64,000 bases of DNA, from positions 7,873,782-7,937,781 of the forward strand of contig JALIGW010000028.1 in assembly GCA_023053685.1 (NCBI GenBank), read 5' to 3'. The translations under genes were made by a program, and so were the position numbers. Numbering within the stretch: the first letter of the stretch is position 1; each line of letters starts with the position of its first letter. The notes under the pieces are model-generated. The model had not been told where the DNA came from, made no database searches, and was given only the letters and a program-made list of their open reading frames with translations. This stretch comes from Diadophis punctatus similis (Eukaryota; Chordata; Lepidosauria; Squamata; Dipsadidae). Shown piece after piece: positions 10,666-24,500 of the stretch.

Positions 10666-11550
10666 ATGCAGGCAGCCAGGCAGCCCTCAACCACTTGCAT
10701 CTATGATGCAACTTGGTGGACCTTTTCGGAGTGGTGCGCCTCTGCTCACCTGGACCCCATGGGGTTGGCTGTGGCTAACGTTCTTGATTTTTTACAGGAG
10801 GGATTGGACAAGGGGCTGTCCCCTAACAGTCTGCGGCATCAGGTCGCCGCATTGTCTAGTGTTGCAGGGGGGGGGATTTGGGTTCCCTAGCCCATCCCAG
10901 AATACAGACCTTCCTGTGGGGGGCCTCTAATTTAAAACCACCTACGGTCCACCGTTATCCTACCTGGGACTTGACCAAGGTTTTGCAGGCCTTTACACAA
11001 AAATTCCTTCGAACCTTTGAGGGAGGCCACCCTGCGTCTGCTCTCGTACAAGGTGGCGTTCCTGGTGGCCATCACCTCGGCCAGCCGTATTTCATAGTTG
11101 GCGGCCTTATCGGTGCAAAAGGAGCTGTGCGTGTTTCACTCGAACAGGGTGGTTCTGCAGTTGGACCCCACCTGTCTTCTAAAGATCAATTTCTTGTTTC
11201 ACCAGGCACAGGAGTTGATCTTGCCAGATTTCTGTCCCAGGCCTTGGCACGCCTTGGAGCAGACCTGACACACACTGGATGTGAGGCGGTCCCTTTGCAT
11301 TTACATCTCCAGAACTGCTTCCTTCCAGAAGACTGAATCTCTGTTCGTGTCCTTTCAGCCGTCAACTCTAGGCCACAAGGCAACACCTTCTATGGTGGGA
11401 CATTGGCTACGTGCTATTGCCCGCACCTACGAATTACAGGCGCTCCCAGTGCCCCGGGGGATCACGGCTCACTCAACCAGGAGTGCGGCCACTACCGCTG
11501 CATGGGCCACCAAGGCCTCAGTGGAAGAGATATGCAGGGCAGTGACGTGA
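10666..11550 (+). pseudogene. DIRS tyrosine recombinase, frame-shifted
   Basis: The N-terminal core-binding region (WWTFSEWCASAHLDPMG, then QVAALSS) is at 10666-10890. The catalytic C-terminal part is at about 11325-11550, with the H-x-x-R signature in TAHSTRSAATTAAWATKAS. The pieces lie in different frames, so no intact enzyme is encoded. Confidence 0.8.
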
Positions 11551-12153
11551 ACGTCTCCTTCGCCGTTCAGCTGCCATTATAGATTAGATTCTTTTGCATC
11601 AGCGGAGGGTTCTTCAGCAGGTCCACGATCACGATGGGACACAGGAACATTCGGACGCACGCCTGTAGGGCATGCCAAGCTTTGGTATGTCCCATCCTGG
11701 ACTCTCCTGCGGATGCCATGGAGAAGGGGCATTGGTCTTACCTGACACGCCCTTTCTCATGGCGATCCGAAGGAGTGTCCAGACCCTCCTGGTGGTCCTT
11801 TTGCTCCTGGCCCCGGTTGAGGTTCTGGACACACTCGGAGTGACAGTGGACGCGCCGTGGTGCCTGTCTGGACGGGTGGATTTCGGAAGAAACGGCTTCC
11901 TGGAGGACCTGATATGTCGCTTCGGCTTCGTTTCGAACTGGGGACCGTTAGCAGGGAGGTGGTCCTCAGAAATTCAACTCAGTCATAGAGCTAAAGGACT
12001 AGAGCTACCCATCCTGGACTCTCCTTCGGATCGCCATGAGAAAAGACATATCAGGTAAGACCAACGCCCCTTTTCTTTTGGTCAATGTAACTACTCAGAA
12101 AGCTATATGTTAAAAGTAGGATAAGCTCAGTTCTGTTTCTTATACAAATGTTC

Positions 12154-12159
12154 TTTATT
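12154..12159 (-). terminator. NDUFAF1: Candidate NDUFAF1 poly(A) signal
   Basis: AATAAA on the minus strand, about 260 nt past the NDUFAF1 stop codon and just before the DIRS copy ending near 12080. It is the best candidate between the stop and that repeat. Confidence 0.5.
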
Positions 12160-12419
12160 AATTGGGGGCTGGGGAGCAGGTGCACATTCGTTTTACTTCC
12201 CACACCATTTAAATCCCGGTGGAGGCTAAATGGCTGCATGCTAGATGGCACTATCATAGAGTCCTTATTTTACTATGGTTTTTGTTGTTTTTCCATAACT
12301 AATTGCTTATGTAGCTTGTATTCACTGATAAGTCCACTATTCAACTGTAGCTTACTATTGAATGGCATGCAATTGCAGAAATATTCTAAACTGAAAGGAA
12401 CAACTGTCCTCCACTTGTT

Positions 12420-12560
12420 CTATTTCTTGGGATTTCTTTCATAGAGTTCATAGGCAAATGTTTCTGTATGCGAACTGTCACAGAACAATCCAATGAAGTC
12501 TATATCCAGCTGGAATGGACCATCTACTTTATCAGCCAGAGTAAGTCCCAATGTGCTGAT
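12420..12560 (-). CDS. NDUFAF1: NDUFAF1 terminal coding exon
   Basis: Minus-strand acceptor tttaaacag, then 46 codons and TAG. It reads [20 protein letters not shown], then [18 protein letters not shown], matching the conserved CIA30 C-terminal end. It lies between two DIRS copies of opposite orientation. Confidence 0.93.
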   Translation of the reverse strand: MSTLGLTLADKVDGPFQLDIDFIGLFCDSSHTETFAYELYERNPKK

Positions 12561-15500
12561 CTGTTTAAAAAAAAATCACTTTGTATTATTCTCACAAAAA
12601 TATTGCCTAAAATCATGCACCATTTATTTATCTCATGTCTATTAAGCCTAAATTGATGTTTTACAAGTATTTATTCATAAACAAGATGAAACCTCAACTA
12701 CATAGTTCTTGATTACCAACATTCAAAACTTATTTAATTAAAGAACAGAATTTCCAGAGAACTCAAAAATGTTCCAAATCTCTTCTTCCGCCTTTAGTAC
12801 CCAGATTCAGCAGTCTCTCCCCCCATCAAAAATCTATGCATCTTCAAGGCTGAAAGTTTCTCTGAAATAATGCATAGTATGGGCAGATGAGACCCAAGGA
12901 ATCCAAATAATTCAGCAAGGCTGTTTTTTATAAGCAGTAAGGCATTGCTACTTATTAAATATATCCCTGGATTCAAGGTTTAGTTTTTGTTTAATTGCCG
13001 GATAACTGCTGTTATACATGCAGTATACATGTATAATGTTATACATTAATACATTTATAAGACCTGGTTTGATGGACTTCAAAGAAGTATTTAAAACTCC
13101 CTTTTTACCTTACCTGCTAAAAGAAACCTCAACAAACATTTGAATAAACTTGGGTCACTTTTTAAACATGTATATTGCTTTAATTATTAAAAAATCTTAA
13201 ACTTTGTGGAAATGGATTTAAGACATATAACAGTTTATAAGTAAATTAGAGCAGTGTCTGAAAGAAAGCCTATCCAAATGTGGACTGCAATCACACTTAG
13301 TAGAGTAAATCTCACTGAATTCAAGTTAAGACTAAATAGATTATGCATTCATATTTGTTTTTGTTTTTTTACATTATTGGAAGAACTTTTCTTTTAGTCA
13401 AACTTGAGTCCTGGTGTAAATAGAGGAAAATGAACGTTGGCTTATCTGAAAGTTTGTTCTATGTGCGCTGCGGGAGAGTCCAAGCATGGGTTATCATTCA
13501 TCTGATTGGCCAGGGACTGAGTTGCAATTTCTTTGGCCATGCCTCTTCCTCCGGCCGAGCTCCAGTTTTTCAACGAAAACCCGGATCTGGAGAAGACGCA
13601 ATCCATCTGATACATCGACCACTCCTGGACACCGGACCATACCAGAACCAGGGTGGGATTGGACTCTCCCGCAGTGCACATAGAACGAACGTTCAGGTAA
13701 ACCAACGTTCATTCTCCTGTGCACTGCATGGAGAGTCCAAGCATGGGATATACCCAAGCTAAATCAATGTTGGGCGAGAAATAGATTGGTCCAGGGTCCC
13801 CCTCGGCCGGTAGAACCCTCCAAAACCTATTTGGGTAAAACCCAAATAGATTGCAACACTCATCTCCCAAATACTGCCTCCGCCGAAGCAAACATGTCAA
13901 GCTTATACTTTCTCACAAACGGCGATGGCGAAGCCCATGTGGCTGCTCTGCAAATCTCAAGAATAGAGGCCTGCGTGGCCCACGGAGCCATGGTGGCCAC
14001 ACTCCTGGATGAGTGTGCTGTTATGCGGCGAGGAGCTGGTCTGGCCTGACGCTCATAGGCCAGCGCGATGCAGGCCTTCAGCCAACGACCAATGGTAGAT
14101 GGTGACACTTTCTTGCCCATTGTCCTAGGTTGAAAGGACACAAAGACAGCCTCCGAGCATCTGAACTGCTCTATCCACTTAATATATTTGCGCAACGACC
14201 TGCGGACGTCCAAAGTATGCCAACGCCTCTCACTCGGATGTCTAGGATTCGGACAAAAATCCGGCAGGATAACTTCCTAAGTTCTGTGGAACAAAGTATT
14301 GACCTTTGGCACAAATGTTGGATCTAAATGAAGGATCACTTTGTTGGCATGAAAAATACACAAGTCCTGACGTACCGACAGGGCTGCAAGCTCTGAAAAT
14401 CTGCGAGCTGAAGTGATTGTTACTAGAAATGCAACCTTGAAAGTCAACAATCTGATACTAGTTGAGTGGAGAGGCTTGAACGGAGACACCACGAGCGCTT
14501 GCAGTACAACCGAGCCGAGGTGGCGCAGTGGTTAGAGTGCAGCACTGCAGGCTACTTCAGCAGACTGCTAGCTGCAGTTCAGCTGTTCAAATCTCACTGG
14601 CTCAAGGTTGACTCAGCCTTCCATCCTTCTGAGGTCAGTAAAATGAGGACCCAGATTGTTGGGGGCAATATGCTGAACTCTGTAAACCACTTAGAGAGGG
14701 CTGTAAAGCACTATGAAGCGGTATATAAGTCTAAGTGCTATTGCTATTGCTAACCGACAGATCTCAGGTAGGGTACCTGTGGACAGTTAGAGGCAACAAG
14801 TTGGATACTCCTTTCAAAAAACTCCGCACCCTTGGGGTTGCACTCTCTCCTTGAAGGACAGTGGCTAAAGCGGCCACTTGTCTGCAAAGGGTATTCGTGG
14901 ATAGGCCTTTGTCAATGCCTATCGGCAGGAAGTCCAAAACTTGCGGCACAGTCGCTGTCATAGGTAATAAGTTCTGAATGGCACACCAACGACTAAAGGC
15001 CACCCAGCTGGACTCATATATCCTGGTTGTAGATGCCCTTCTGGAAGCCAGAATGGTGGAAATCACTTTCCTCGAATAGTGACCACTCCTGAGCTTCTCC
15101 CGCTCAATTGCCAAATGGCTAGTTTTAGCCACTGCGGATCTGGATGTTGCACGGCTCCTTGGCGAAGGGAGATCTTGTGAGGGGTAATCCTCCAAGGGCG
15201 TGAGATGGACAGTGTCATCAAGTCCGTGAACCGTGGCCTCCTCGGCCAATGAAGAGCCACCAGGATCACCTCTGCTTCTTCCTCCATGATCTTCCTGATG
15301 ACCTGTGGAATTAGTGGGGTCGGAGAGAAGGCACACAAGAGTTCTGCCGGCCAAGGAAGTTGTAGGGCATTGGTCCCCTCTGCTGCTGGATTGCGGAACC
15401 GGGAAAAAAATGCGGAAGTTACACATTTTGAGGGCTGGCAAACAAGTCCAGAGATGGACGGCCGAATCTCTCCACGATCTGGCCAAAGAGAGCTGGGTGG

Positions 15501-18500
15501 AGTTGCCATTCCGACTGGTCGAGTGTTTTCCTGCTCAACCAGTCCGCCTGGGTGTTGGCTACCCCCGAAATGTGGTCCACCCGCAAGGAGCGCAAGTGAG
15601 CCTCCGCCCAGGTGCATAAGTTCTGTGCTTCGCGCATCAACGCTCTGGAGGGTGTGCCCCCTTGTCTGTTCACATGCGCCTTTGCTGTGACATTGTCCGT
15701 CAACAAAAGGACGTGCTGGTCTGAGAGATCCTGTTGGAAATGGCGGAGCGCCAGGTGAGCTGCTCTCAGCTCCAGCCAATTGATGTTGTTGAGAAGATCT
15801 TGCTGTGACCAACGACCCTGAGCAACCTTGGCATTGAGGTGGGCGCCCCATCCAAACAGGCTGGCATCTGACATCAGCACCAGACGTGCCAGCTCTTGAA
15901 ACAGCGAGCCTTTTTCCACGGCGGGTGACACCCACCAATCCAATGAGTGCAGGACCTGTCTGGGCACTTTGATGCGGGAGAGTGAATTGCTGTGACCTGA
16001 CCTCTGGCTGGGCAGGAGCAGCCATTGTAAGAGCCTGGAATGCAGCCAAGCCCAGGGCAATATGGACAGGCACGATATCATTTTGCCTAATAACTGGGAA
16101 AGAAGTAGTAGAGGCACCAAATCTAATGATCACACCTGCTGTACCATTTCCCTTATACTGTCCCTGCATTCCTGCGAGAGGAAGACTTGGGAGGTCAGGG
16201 TGCCGATTACTGCCCCTAAATAGATCAATCTGGTGGATGGGGTACAGTGGCTTTTTTCCCAATTTACGGAGAAACCATGATCCTGCATGGTCTGGACTGT
16301 GAAAAGGAGATCCCTCTCCGGCTGCACTGACGACGACACCTGAATTAACATGTTGTCCAGGTAACACTGCAGGCGGATGGGTCTGGTGCGGAGGTGTGCT
16401 GCTAGAACATCCAGGAGCTTGGTAAAGGCCCATGGGGCAGAGGACAGTCAGAAGGGAAGAGCCCTGTACTGCCGATGGTGGCCAGCGTAAGTGAACCTGA
16501 GGAACCGCCTGTGGGACGGCCTGATGGGCACGTGGAGATATGCCTCCTTTGGGTCTATGGAGGTCTTAAAGTCTCCCTTCCTGATGCAACCCAGGATCGT
16601 AAGAAGGGATTGCATTTTGAACCTCCTGTACTTTATGTACAAGTTGAGGTCTTTTAAATTCAAAATGGCCCGCTGACCGCCCGAACTCTTGGGAACCAGG
16701 AACAGAACTGAATAAAAAACCCTTCCCTCCTGGTCCTTTGGGACTTTTTCTATGGCCCTGATGTCCCTCAGGTGCTGAATCTCGGCCAGCATGAGGGCCC
16801 TCTTTGTGGCCTTTCTGGAAACGGGGCATTGGACAAAGTGATGCAGTGGGCTGCACGTAAATTCCAGAGTGAGCCCGAGCCTCACAGTTTGTAATGCCCA
16901 TGCATCCGTAGTCATCTCTTGCAATTGGTCAGCAAACTCTTGTAACCTGCCCCCAATGGGAATGTGTGACTGCGAGTCACTTATTGCGCCTGTACGGGCG
17001 GTTGCTGGACCCATGGAAGGGTTTCCTGAATTGAGGTTGATGAGCCCTGTCCCGAAAGGATGATCTGTCTTGAGGCCTGTCAGGATTGTGGGAGTACTGA
17101 CGCTGATAGGGTTGAGCGGAAAACCCTGAGTCAGACCCACGAAAGGACTGCCTTCTGTAGAAGGTCGAAGGTCTCCTCTCTGCTCACCTATATGAATGAG
17201 GCAAAACCTTCCTTTTGTCCTTCCCTTCCACTAAGATCGGGTCTAACACCTCTCCAAAAAGCTGGCGACCCTTGAATGGAGCCGATGCTAGTCTCCATTT
17301 GGATTTTATGTCGGCTTGCCACTGGCGAAGCCACAAGAGATGTCTGGAGGCGATATTTGAAGCCAGTGCCCTGGAAGCAAATTTAACAGCATTGATGGTC
17401 GCATCCGCAGAATATTCAGCCGCAGCTATTAATTTGCAAATGTCCTGCTGCAACCGGACATCATCAGGAGAAGCCCTGTCCTGCATTTGATATAGCCATA
17501 AAAGAGAGGTCCTGGTAAAAAAAGGATGCTGCTGTGGCTGATCTAATAGCCCAAGCAACAGCCTGATGAGTCTTGAGAGCAGACAGCTCTGCCTTCCTGT
17601 CTTCAGTTTTAGGTCCCTCTGCAGTGTCAGAAGAAAGGAGAGCCAAGAAGGCTAAACTGGCTAGAGGAGCATCTATGACTGGAAGCTGCAAAAGTTCCTC
17701 TAACTCCTGCTCAGTGGAATACATGCGCCTATGCATGCCACTAGGGGCCGGTATAAACCCTGGTTGTTCCCACTGTCATGTAATTAAATCCACAAAAACT
17801 TGTGGTGAAGGAACCACCTCCTGCTCCGACACCTGCTCTGAAAACAGGCTGATGGAAAGGTCCTGAAGAGCCATAGGCCGATCTCCTGTGGGAACTGAGC
17901 CACTTAAATTAGCAGTAGTCTTGGCCTTAAACAGCAATGTGCTAAACTGGGCTGGATTAAACAGGCCAGAATATGAGGGTTTATCTGGAGAGGTTCCCTC
18001 ATTCTCAGAAAAATAAAATTCCTCCAAATTTTCCTCCTCCTCCTCCCAAGTGGCTACACTATGCCTTGATGGAGTTAGGGAATGAGATTCTGTCATATAA
18101 TCTCTGCCTTGAGAGTAACTCTGAGGAGGAACTCTGGACCCTTGGCCTAGTAAGCCTCTTTGGGCCAGAGCTGCATCAATACCCATAGCAATGGTATTGA
18201 AAATAGCATTATTTAGTTCTATAAATGGTCTGCAAGCTCAAGTGGGCAGAGTCCAGCCGCTGTAGGCGTGAAAGTGGCTGAAGGAGCTGATGGTCTGACT
18301 GTAGCCCCAGCCTGTGACACAGAAGCTGAAAAACCAGAGGTCAGTAAACCTTCGTCCTGAATAGGAGCTAGAGAAATGTCTTGAGGATCAGGCAGAACAT
18401 TAGGAGACCATGCCAGTTGGTCTTCCGCTTGGGGCTGAGATGAAATTTCCATAGTCAAGGGAATGCAAGATGCAGTAGCACCTTCAAAACCCCTTGCAAG

Positions 18501-21500
18501 CTGAGCCTGCTTTTGTGTCTTTGCAAACTGCTTCTCCAAAGCCCTTTGTCTTTTAAGGGCATCCTTATCAGAAGCAGATGATTTGGACTTGGAATGAGAG
18601 GATTTGGACCTGGTAGAAGGGCCCTTTATCTCCTTTCTAGCCCTTTTGGGCCGGGAATATTCATCCATCCTGTGAGAGGTGGAGGAATCAGCAGAGCTCC
18701 TGCTGATAGAATTCCTTCGTTCAGCCATAATAGCTGCAGCAGCAATAATGATGAATTACACTTTCAGCTCACAACCACAAGCAGGGGATCTTATCCCTGG
18801 TAGGGATCAGTAGTACTCACTGCACCCCACGACAATTAGGGATGGTGCCAGGTCTATGACCTGAAATTCCAGAGCTGGGCAAGAGCAATCAGCAGCAGCA
18901 GCAGTTTTGGCACAAAACTGGCCATACGGTTACTTTCGCCTGCAAGCACTCACTGCCTCACGTCTGCAAGCCGGCAATACAGCTGCTTGCGTGGAAATAA
19001 GGCTGGAAGATCTCAGACAGAAGCCTCTGCCTTTGGAAGGGCTATTGTAGCCCAAAAGCTCCTTAGGAAGCTCGCCATACCCCTCCTGGGCTTCGAGCCG
19101 ATCGGAACTGCAGAAAAAAAACACCCACAAAATGGCCACTTATCAGCGAGCCGATCAGCACAGCCTCACTGAAATCCGAAGTTCTGAGCAGCCAGCCGAT
19201 GTTGGGGCTAGCCTTGAGTCCTCAAAGGCGGATTGCTGCGCTGAGATTTCCTTATTGAGCCAGACCTCTTAGCCAACATGTGGCAATGGCGGCTACCAGG
19301 CGATCTCAGTGCCACGCTGGACGCGGAGGCTACAAGCCTCACACAAATGCACCAGGCACTTCCCCAGCCAAAATGGTAATTTTCTTCAATTTTTAACACA
19401 ATTTCCAATTAAATCCTAATTAAATCCTAATTAAATGCAATGAATCAATAACAATGATCAGGACCAACTCAATCTGCGTATGTCTAGGCCGACTGAGTTG
19501 AAAAACTGGAGCTCGGCCAGAGGAAGAGATGTGGCCAAAGAAATTGCAACACGGTCCCTGGTCAATCAGATGAATGATAACCCATGCTTGGACTCTCCAA
19601 GCAGCGCACAGGAGAAGCCCTGTATTTATGTAAGCAGTGTTTTTGGAAGCTTGCTATTGCTTTCATCCTGGGAATGAGAGAGAATGCCTGGCCCAAGGTA
19701 ACCCAACTGGCTTTTGTACCTAAACCAAGACTAGAACTCAGATTTCCCACTCTTAGTCCAACACTTTAACCATTAAACCAAACTGACTAGAATTGATTAT
19801 CATATAATACTTACAAGCCTTGTTGCCTTTAAACAATCTATTAAACTTTATTCATTGCATAGATCTGTCATAATTGTTACAGTAGAGAATATTATGTAGT
19901 TCAGGGTTAGATTCCTGGTGTTTGCTGAGCTTGTTTTCCCATACCACACTGATTTTAGCCTAGGTTAATAATGGAATATCTTCAGGAAAACCACAAAGAG
20001 AACACCAAGAATCCAACTATCATACTTGCTTTTAATGTTCTAGTTGTCTTTGTTACATAGAAAGTAACAGTGACTAGAGTCTGGATTCAAGGAGGGAAAC
20101 ACAATGAAGAATTTGATTTGTTTTCTGTCCCTATATTATCACCAGGTATGAACAGTCAGAACGAAGCCTGAGATTGTCAGAAAAATGACAATCAGGGAAT
20201 ATCTTTTCACTTTAGAAGTTCAATATTTAGAGCCAGTTTAATTTCATATTAGGGTACTGAAGGGACTAGCTGATTGTCTGATGCATACTATGCTTGAAAT
20301 ATATCATATTTAATAAATTATGGAGAACTAATAAAGTGCCAAATGACCAGAAGGATGCAAATGTCCCTCACAAAATAGGAAAAAAGAAATTCTAGCGTTT
20401 GAACTGTAATTCTGAAGATCTGTAGTTCAAACAGTCTGACACACCTGGGAATATTTCAGAAAAAGTGATAAAGAGTTTCATTTGTAAGCACTTTGGTACT
20501 TACTAAGTTAGATGAAGTTGTCAAGGACCAACCTGGTCTAACTTATTTTGTTCTTTGATTTGAGAAACTTTCTTAATTGGGACTGCTACAGACATAAGAT
20601 ATCTTGGCTTCAGCAAAATATACAATAAAAATCCTCATTAACAAGCTAGTTAAGTCTCAAGTCAACTGAGCGGTATAATTTGTGCACAGTTGACTTGAGA
20701 AGTCTACTCAAATTTTGGTTCATCAAACTGGAGAGAGGTATCAAATAGAGTGCCACATGGATTATTCCTGCATAATGTACTCTTCAGTGTTTTTTGTAAT
20801 GAGGTGGATGAAGAGTGAATGCTTATTACATTTCCAGACAACAAAATATTGGGTGGCATATACCCTCCTGAAACTATTTAGGAAATGTATTAACACACAT
20901 TTCTTCCCCAAGTGGATAATCTTCCTGGAATTGATGAGTATAATCATTCATATATATTATTTTATTTAGTTTTTAACACTACTTTTTTATTCTAGTTAGT
21001 TTATTCTAGTTAGTCTAGTTTAGTTAGCTACCTTGATCCCTACCAGAGCAAAAAGGCAGGATATGAATCAAATTCAGTGAATAAAATAATTAAGAACTTT
21101 GATCACAGATCTTAGATATGCATTTTCAAATAGCAAGTTTAAAAACTACTTACCCTATCTGGCCAGATTTCATACTGGCCATCCTGGATTCTCCCATGGC
21201 TTGTAAAAAAAAACTTAGAAAATGGAACCTGTTATAAAGAATTTACAGATAAGCTGAAAAATGTATTTGAATATTTTTTTCAATACATTCATTTTTCTTT
21301 CATACATTGTTTTGTTTTTTGACAAAACCACAACATACTATATATCTTGTTATGAACACTGACATTTCTATTCAACATACTTTCATTAACGTCCTTTCTT
21401 TTCTTGACTCTGTTTTATCATAAACATTTCTTAAGTAACCCATCTCTATAGCATTTAATAATTTTTAAAAAGTTTCTCCTGATATAACCAATTCTCACTT

Positions 21501-24500
21501 TCTTACATACACTTTTCACTATTTTTTGCATAGTAAATTGTCTCAATTGACTATAGTTGCATAGGCAATTGTATGCTAGTTTTCTTAATAAAGAAAAATA
21601 TTTTCAATCCAAAAGTATTACAGCAACTGGAGTAATAGAATTCCATGGGTAAGTGGCAATTTGCCATTCTCAAACTCTTACAAAAAATCCAAGCTAGGGG
21701 AAAAATCACATAAGAAAATAATCCTTTTTTCATGTTTCAAAAATTTTAATTCAAAGATTCTTATTTGCTTATTTTTTCAAATATCAGAATCCATACTTTC
21801 TATAATAGTATCAAAAAAGTCATAATTGTTACCTCAATTTCTTCCCAATATGGCCCCCCTCTGGGGAATATGAAGTAGTTATAAGAATCTTTCACTGAAG
21901 TAGGGTCGTATTTGTTTGGATTGATGTTTAACATCCACGGTCTACCATCACCACGGACACGCAGACATAGACTATTAAAATTTGACCAATCATAAAACTT
22001 TGTCCGATGAAAAGCAAGCTGCCAAAATATATAATATTACTTTTAGTATTCCATCAATTATTACACTTGGCAAATTTCCCTTCTACTTTATATGTGGCTT
22101 TCTTAATATTATTCTGTTCACCGCTGAGGTGGTGTTTTTTTTCTATTAATCTGCTCTATCCTTTTCACAAAACTATCATTACAAGTGGATTCTGTCATAA
22201 ACATTAATACTTTTTCATCAGAAATTTATCATGTAATAAGTAACTGAAGAAAACCACACACACAAACCCCACTGCACTGACACAATTTGTATCTAGGAGC
22301 TGAGATAGCGCAGTGGTTAAAAGCAGCATTGCGACCTTCAGCTGATTGCTAGTTCAGCAGTCCAGCTGTTCGAATCTCACTAGGCTCAAGGTTGACTCAG
22401 CCTTCCATCCTTCCGAGGTGGGTAAAATGAGGACCCAGATTGTTGGGGGCAATATGCTGAACTCTATAAACCGCTTAGAGAGGGCTGGAAAGCACTATGA
22501 AGCGGTATATAAGTCTAAGTGCTATTGCTATCTACCCCACCCTCGTTGAGAAAACTGTTTTCAATTATTCTTGGACAAGATACCAGAAACTATCCAAATT
22601 TCCAGGCTAGTAAAATTGTAGTTACAGTGCCAATTTCCACACATACTTAGACCAATATGCCTTGCTTATAGGTGACACTTGAGGGTAACAGAATGCAACA
22701 TTAGTGCAGCAGACAGAAAAATTCTAGAGACATCTGTTCCCCAAACATCTACAGCAACATTTGACATGTTACACTGTACCACTACTTCACAACAGATGGT
22801 AACTGAGTCTAATTTTACAAGCCGTGTCAATTTGCTTATTAATCACTATTACTAGAAAAGCAAACAAATAATCTGCACACCCCCAATGCAGTTAAAGGAT
22901 AGATAAAATGGCTATGAAATGGGCTTTAAAAACATGATAAACGTTTGAAAAAGAAAACACTTTTAAAAATGTATGCTGCTCAATAAACTGTTCCTTAACA
23001 TTAAAAATAAAGGCAAAATTTCTCTTAAGACAAACCTGAATCCTGGTGACTATTTGGGCATATCTGTAAGCTTTTTCTTGGCAACAATGGGGCAGTGGAC
23101 TGCTGTGGCCTTCTTACAGGAATTTTTTAAGCTTTGATTTTGTCCAAGTGCTTGGGATACCTGGCAGTCTCTGTTGATTACTACTCCTCTTTAGTGTTTC
23201 AAGATCGTTCAAGTCAACTACCCATATTTTTCGGAGTATAAGTACCTTTTTACCTCCCAAAAGAGGGTGAAAACTTGGGTGTGTCTTATATACCGAATGT
23301 AGCCCCACCCAGCCACCCACACTCTTTGGCCTCTGCCTCCCAGCAATTTACCTCCTTGCAGCAAACAGCGCAGAGCCTGATTAGCCCGACTCACAGCTGA
23401 CTGAGGCTTTCAGGCCATGTGCTAAAATGAAACTGAAACTACCGGTAGCTGCAAGGAAGCAAATTGCTGGGAGGGAGTGGCAGAGGCAGAATTTTATTTT
23501 CTTGTGCTAATCAGACTGCTTGAAACGATGCAAGGAGGTAAGTCAATAACTATAAATGTCTGTAGAATGTTCAAATTATTAGACTTATTTTTTAAAGACT
23601 GCTTTATTATTGTTCTAGACAACTTAACAAAATGAAGCTTTTTAAAATAAATGCTTGCTCTGAAGAGACCCAGTGCTTTTGTATCTTTTTTTAAATAGCA
23701 GAGAATAATGTATACTTCCAGAAAGTTGTTGTTGTTGTTGTTATTTAATTATTATTATTAAAGCCACATCAATTTTAACAGTATCTGTACAAGTATAGTC
23801 TGAAATGTAATAGTGTCCTGTTTTAGTATTAAGATAAGGCAGCTGAGTTAAACTGTTTGGAGTAGATCTATTTAAATAATTGGGAGGAGTTACTACATTT
23901 AAGAAAACTTTCTGGCATTAATATACTGTCATAATGTACATTTCTCCAATTCTTTGCTATTTCTATGGGTCAGGCACACATGCACAGAAATACACAGCAA
24001 ACAGTGTATATCATCTGTACTATTTGTTGTTTGTTGGGAGGCAAATTGCTGGAAGGCAGAGGCAGAATTTTTCCCCCTTGTTTTCCTCCCCCCAAACTAA
24101 GGTGCGTCTTATACTCCGGTGCGTCTTATACTCCAAAAATACATACTGGCATCAGCTAATTTACTTAAGATTAGGCTCCATTAGATGCAGCAGTTTTATT
24201 TTTGAGCAACTGACAAGATTGAACAGCAAATTTAATTCTATATTACAAAAAGAACAGGTTTGGCCATTTTTTTAAAAGAAATCTGTATTTTGTAGAAAAT
24301 TATAACTAACATTTTTTAAAACTTTGAGATTTAAATTCTTAATGTAATGGCTGACTGCACTTTATTTTAAACCACATCATTCAATTACACCTAATAATTA
24401 ATGTAATTGGCTAGGTTCCTACAAAATGATAAAAACAATAGTTTGTTTGAATGGGTTCACAACTCAAAGCCAATTACATTACAATAAATCAACAATGGCT

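Larger units (their letters stand above)
9625..12080 (+). mobile_element. DIRS retrotransposon, 5' truncated/rearranged copy (plus strand)
   Basis: The order is a degraded 5' segment (9625-10300), RNase H (10310-10660), tyrosine recombinase pieces (10666-11550) and terminal inverted-repeat sequences (11690-12075). Segment 12008-12073 (catcctggactctccttcgg onward) is the reverse complement of 11690-11790, the expected DIRS terminal/internal complementary repeat arrangement. The reverse transcriptase is largely missing and the frame shifts several times. It lies just downstream of the NDUFAF1 stop codon, on the opposite strand to the other DIRS copy. Confidence 0.8.
13430..19617 (-). mobile_element. 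DIRS retrotransposon, near full-length, inactivated
   Basis: Read on the minus strand the element has a gag-like region (18728-17184), reverse transcriptase (17140-about 16150), RNase H (15886-15529), a linker and a tyrosine recombinase (15110-13860). The ends are inverted repeats. The left end carries gcgctgcgggagagtcc and, further in, tcatctgattggccaggga. The right end carries tccctggtcaatcagatga and ggactctccaagcagcgc in inverse order. A third related segment near 13650-13760 is the internal complementary region expected in DIRS elements. It is inactivated by an in-frame TGA in the reverse transcriptase, frameshifts after RNase H and near 15100, and a SINE inserted in the recombinase. It occupies the last intron of NDUFAF1, in the same orientation as the gene. 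Confidence 0.9.

Noticed and set aside
14512..14600. tRNA genes at SINE heads.
   Set aside because: A-box and B-box like sequences are present, but no cloverleaf closes and the sequence continues into the SINE body. The same holds for the other SINE copies.
15063..16433. A 456-codon minus-strand frame.
   Set aside because: Only its last third (15063-15420) is real DIRS linker. The rest is the wrong frame of the RT and RNase H region, whose correct frames are elsewhere.
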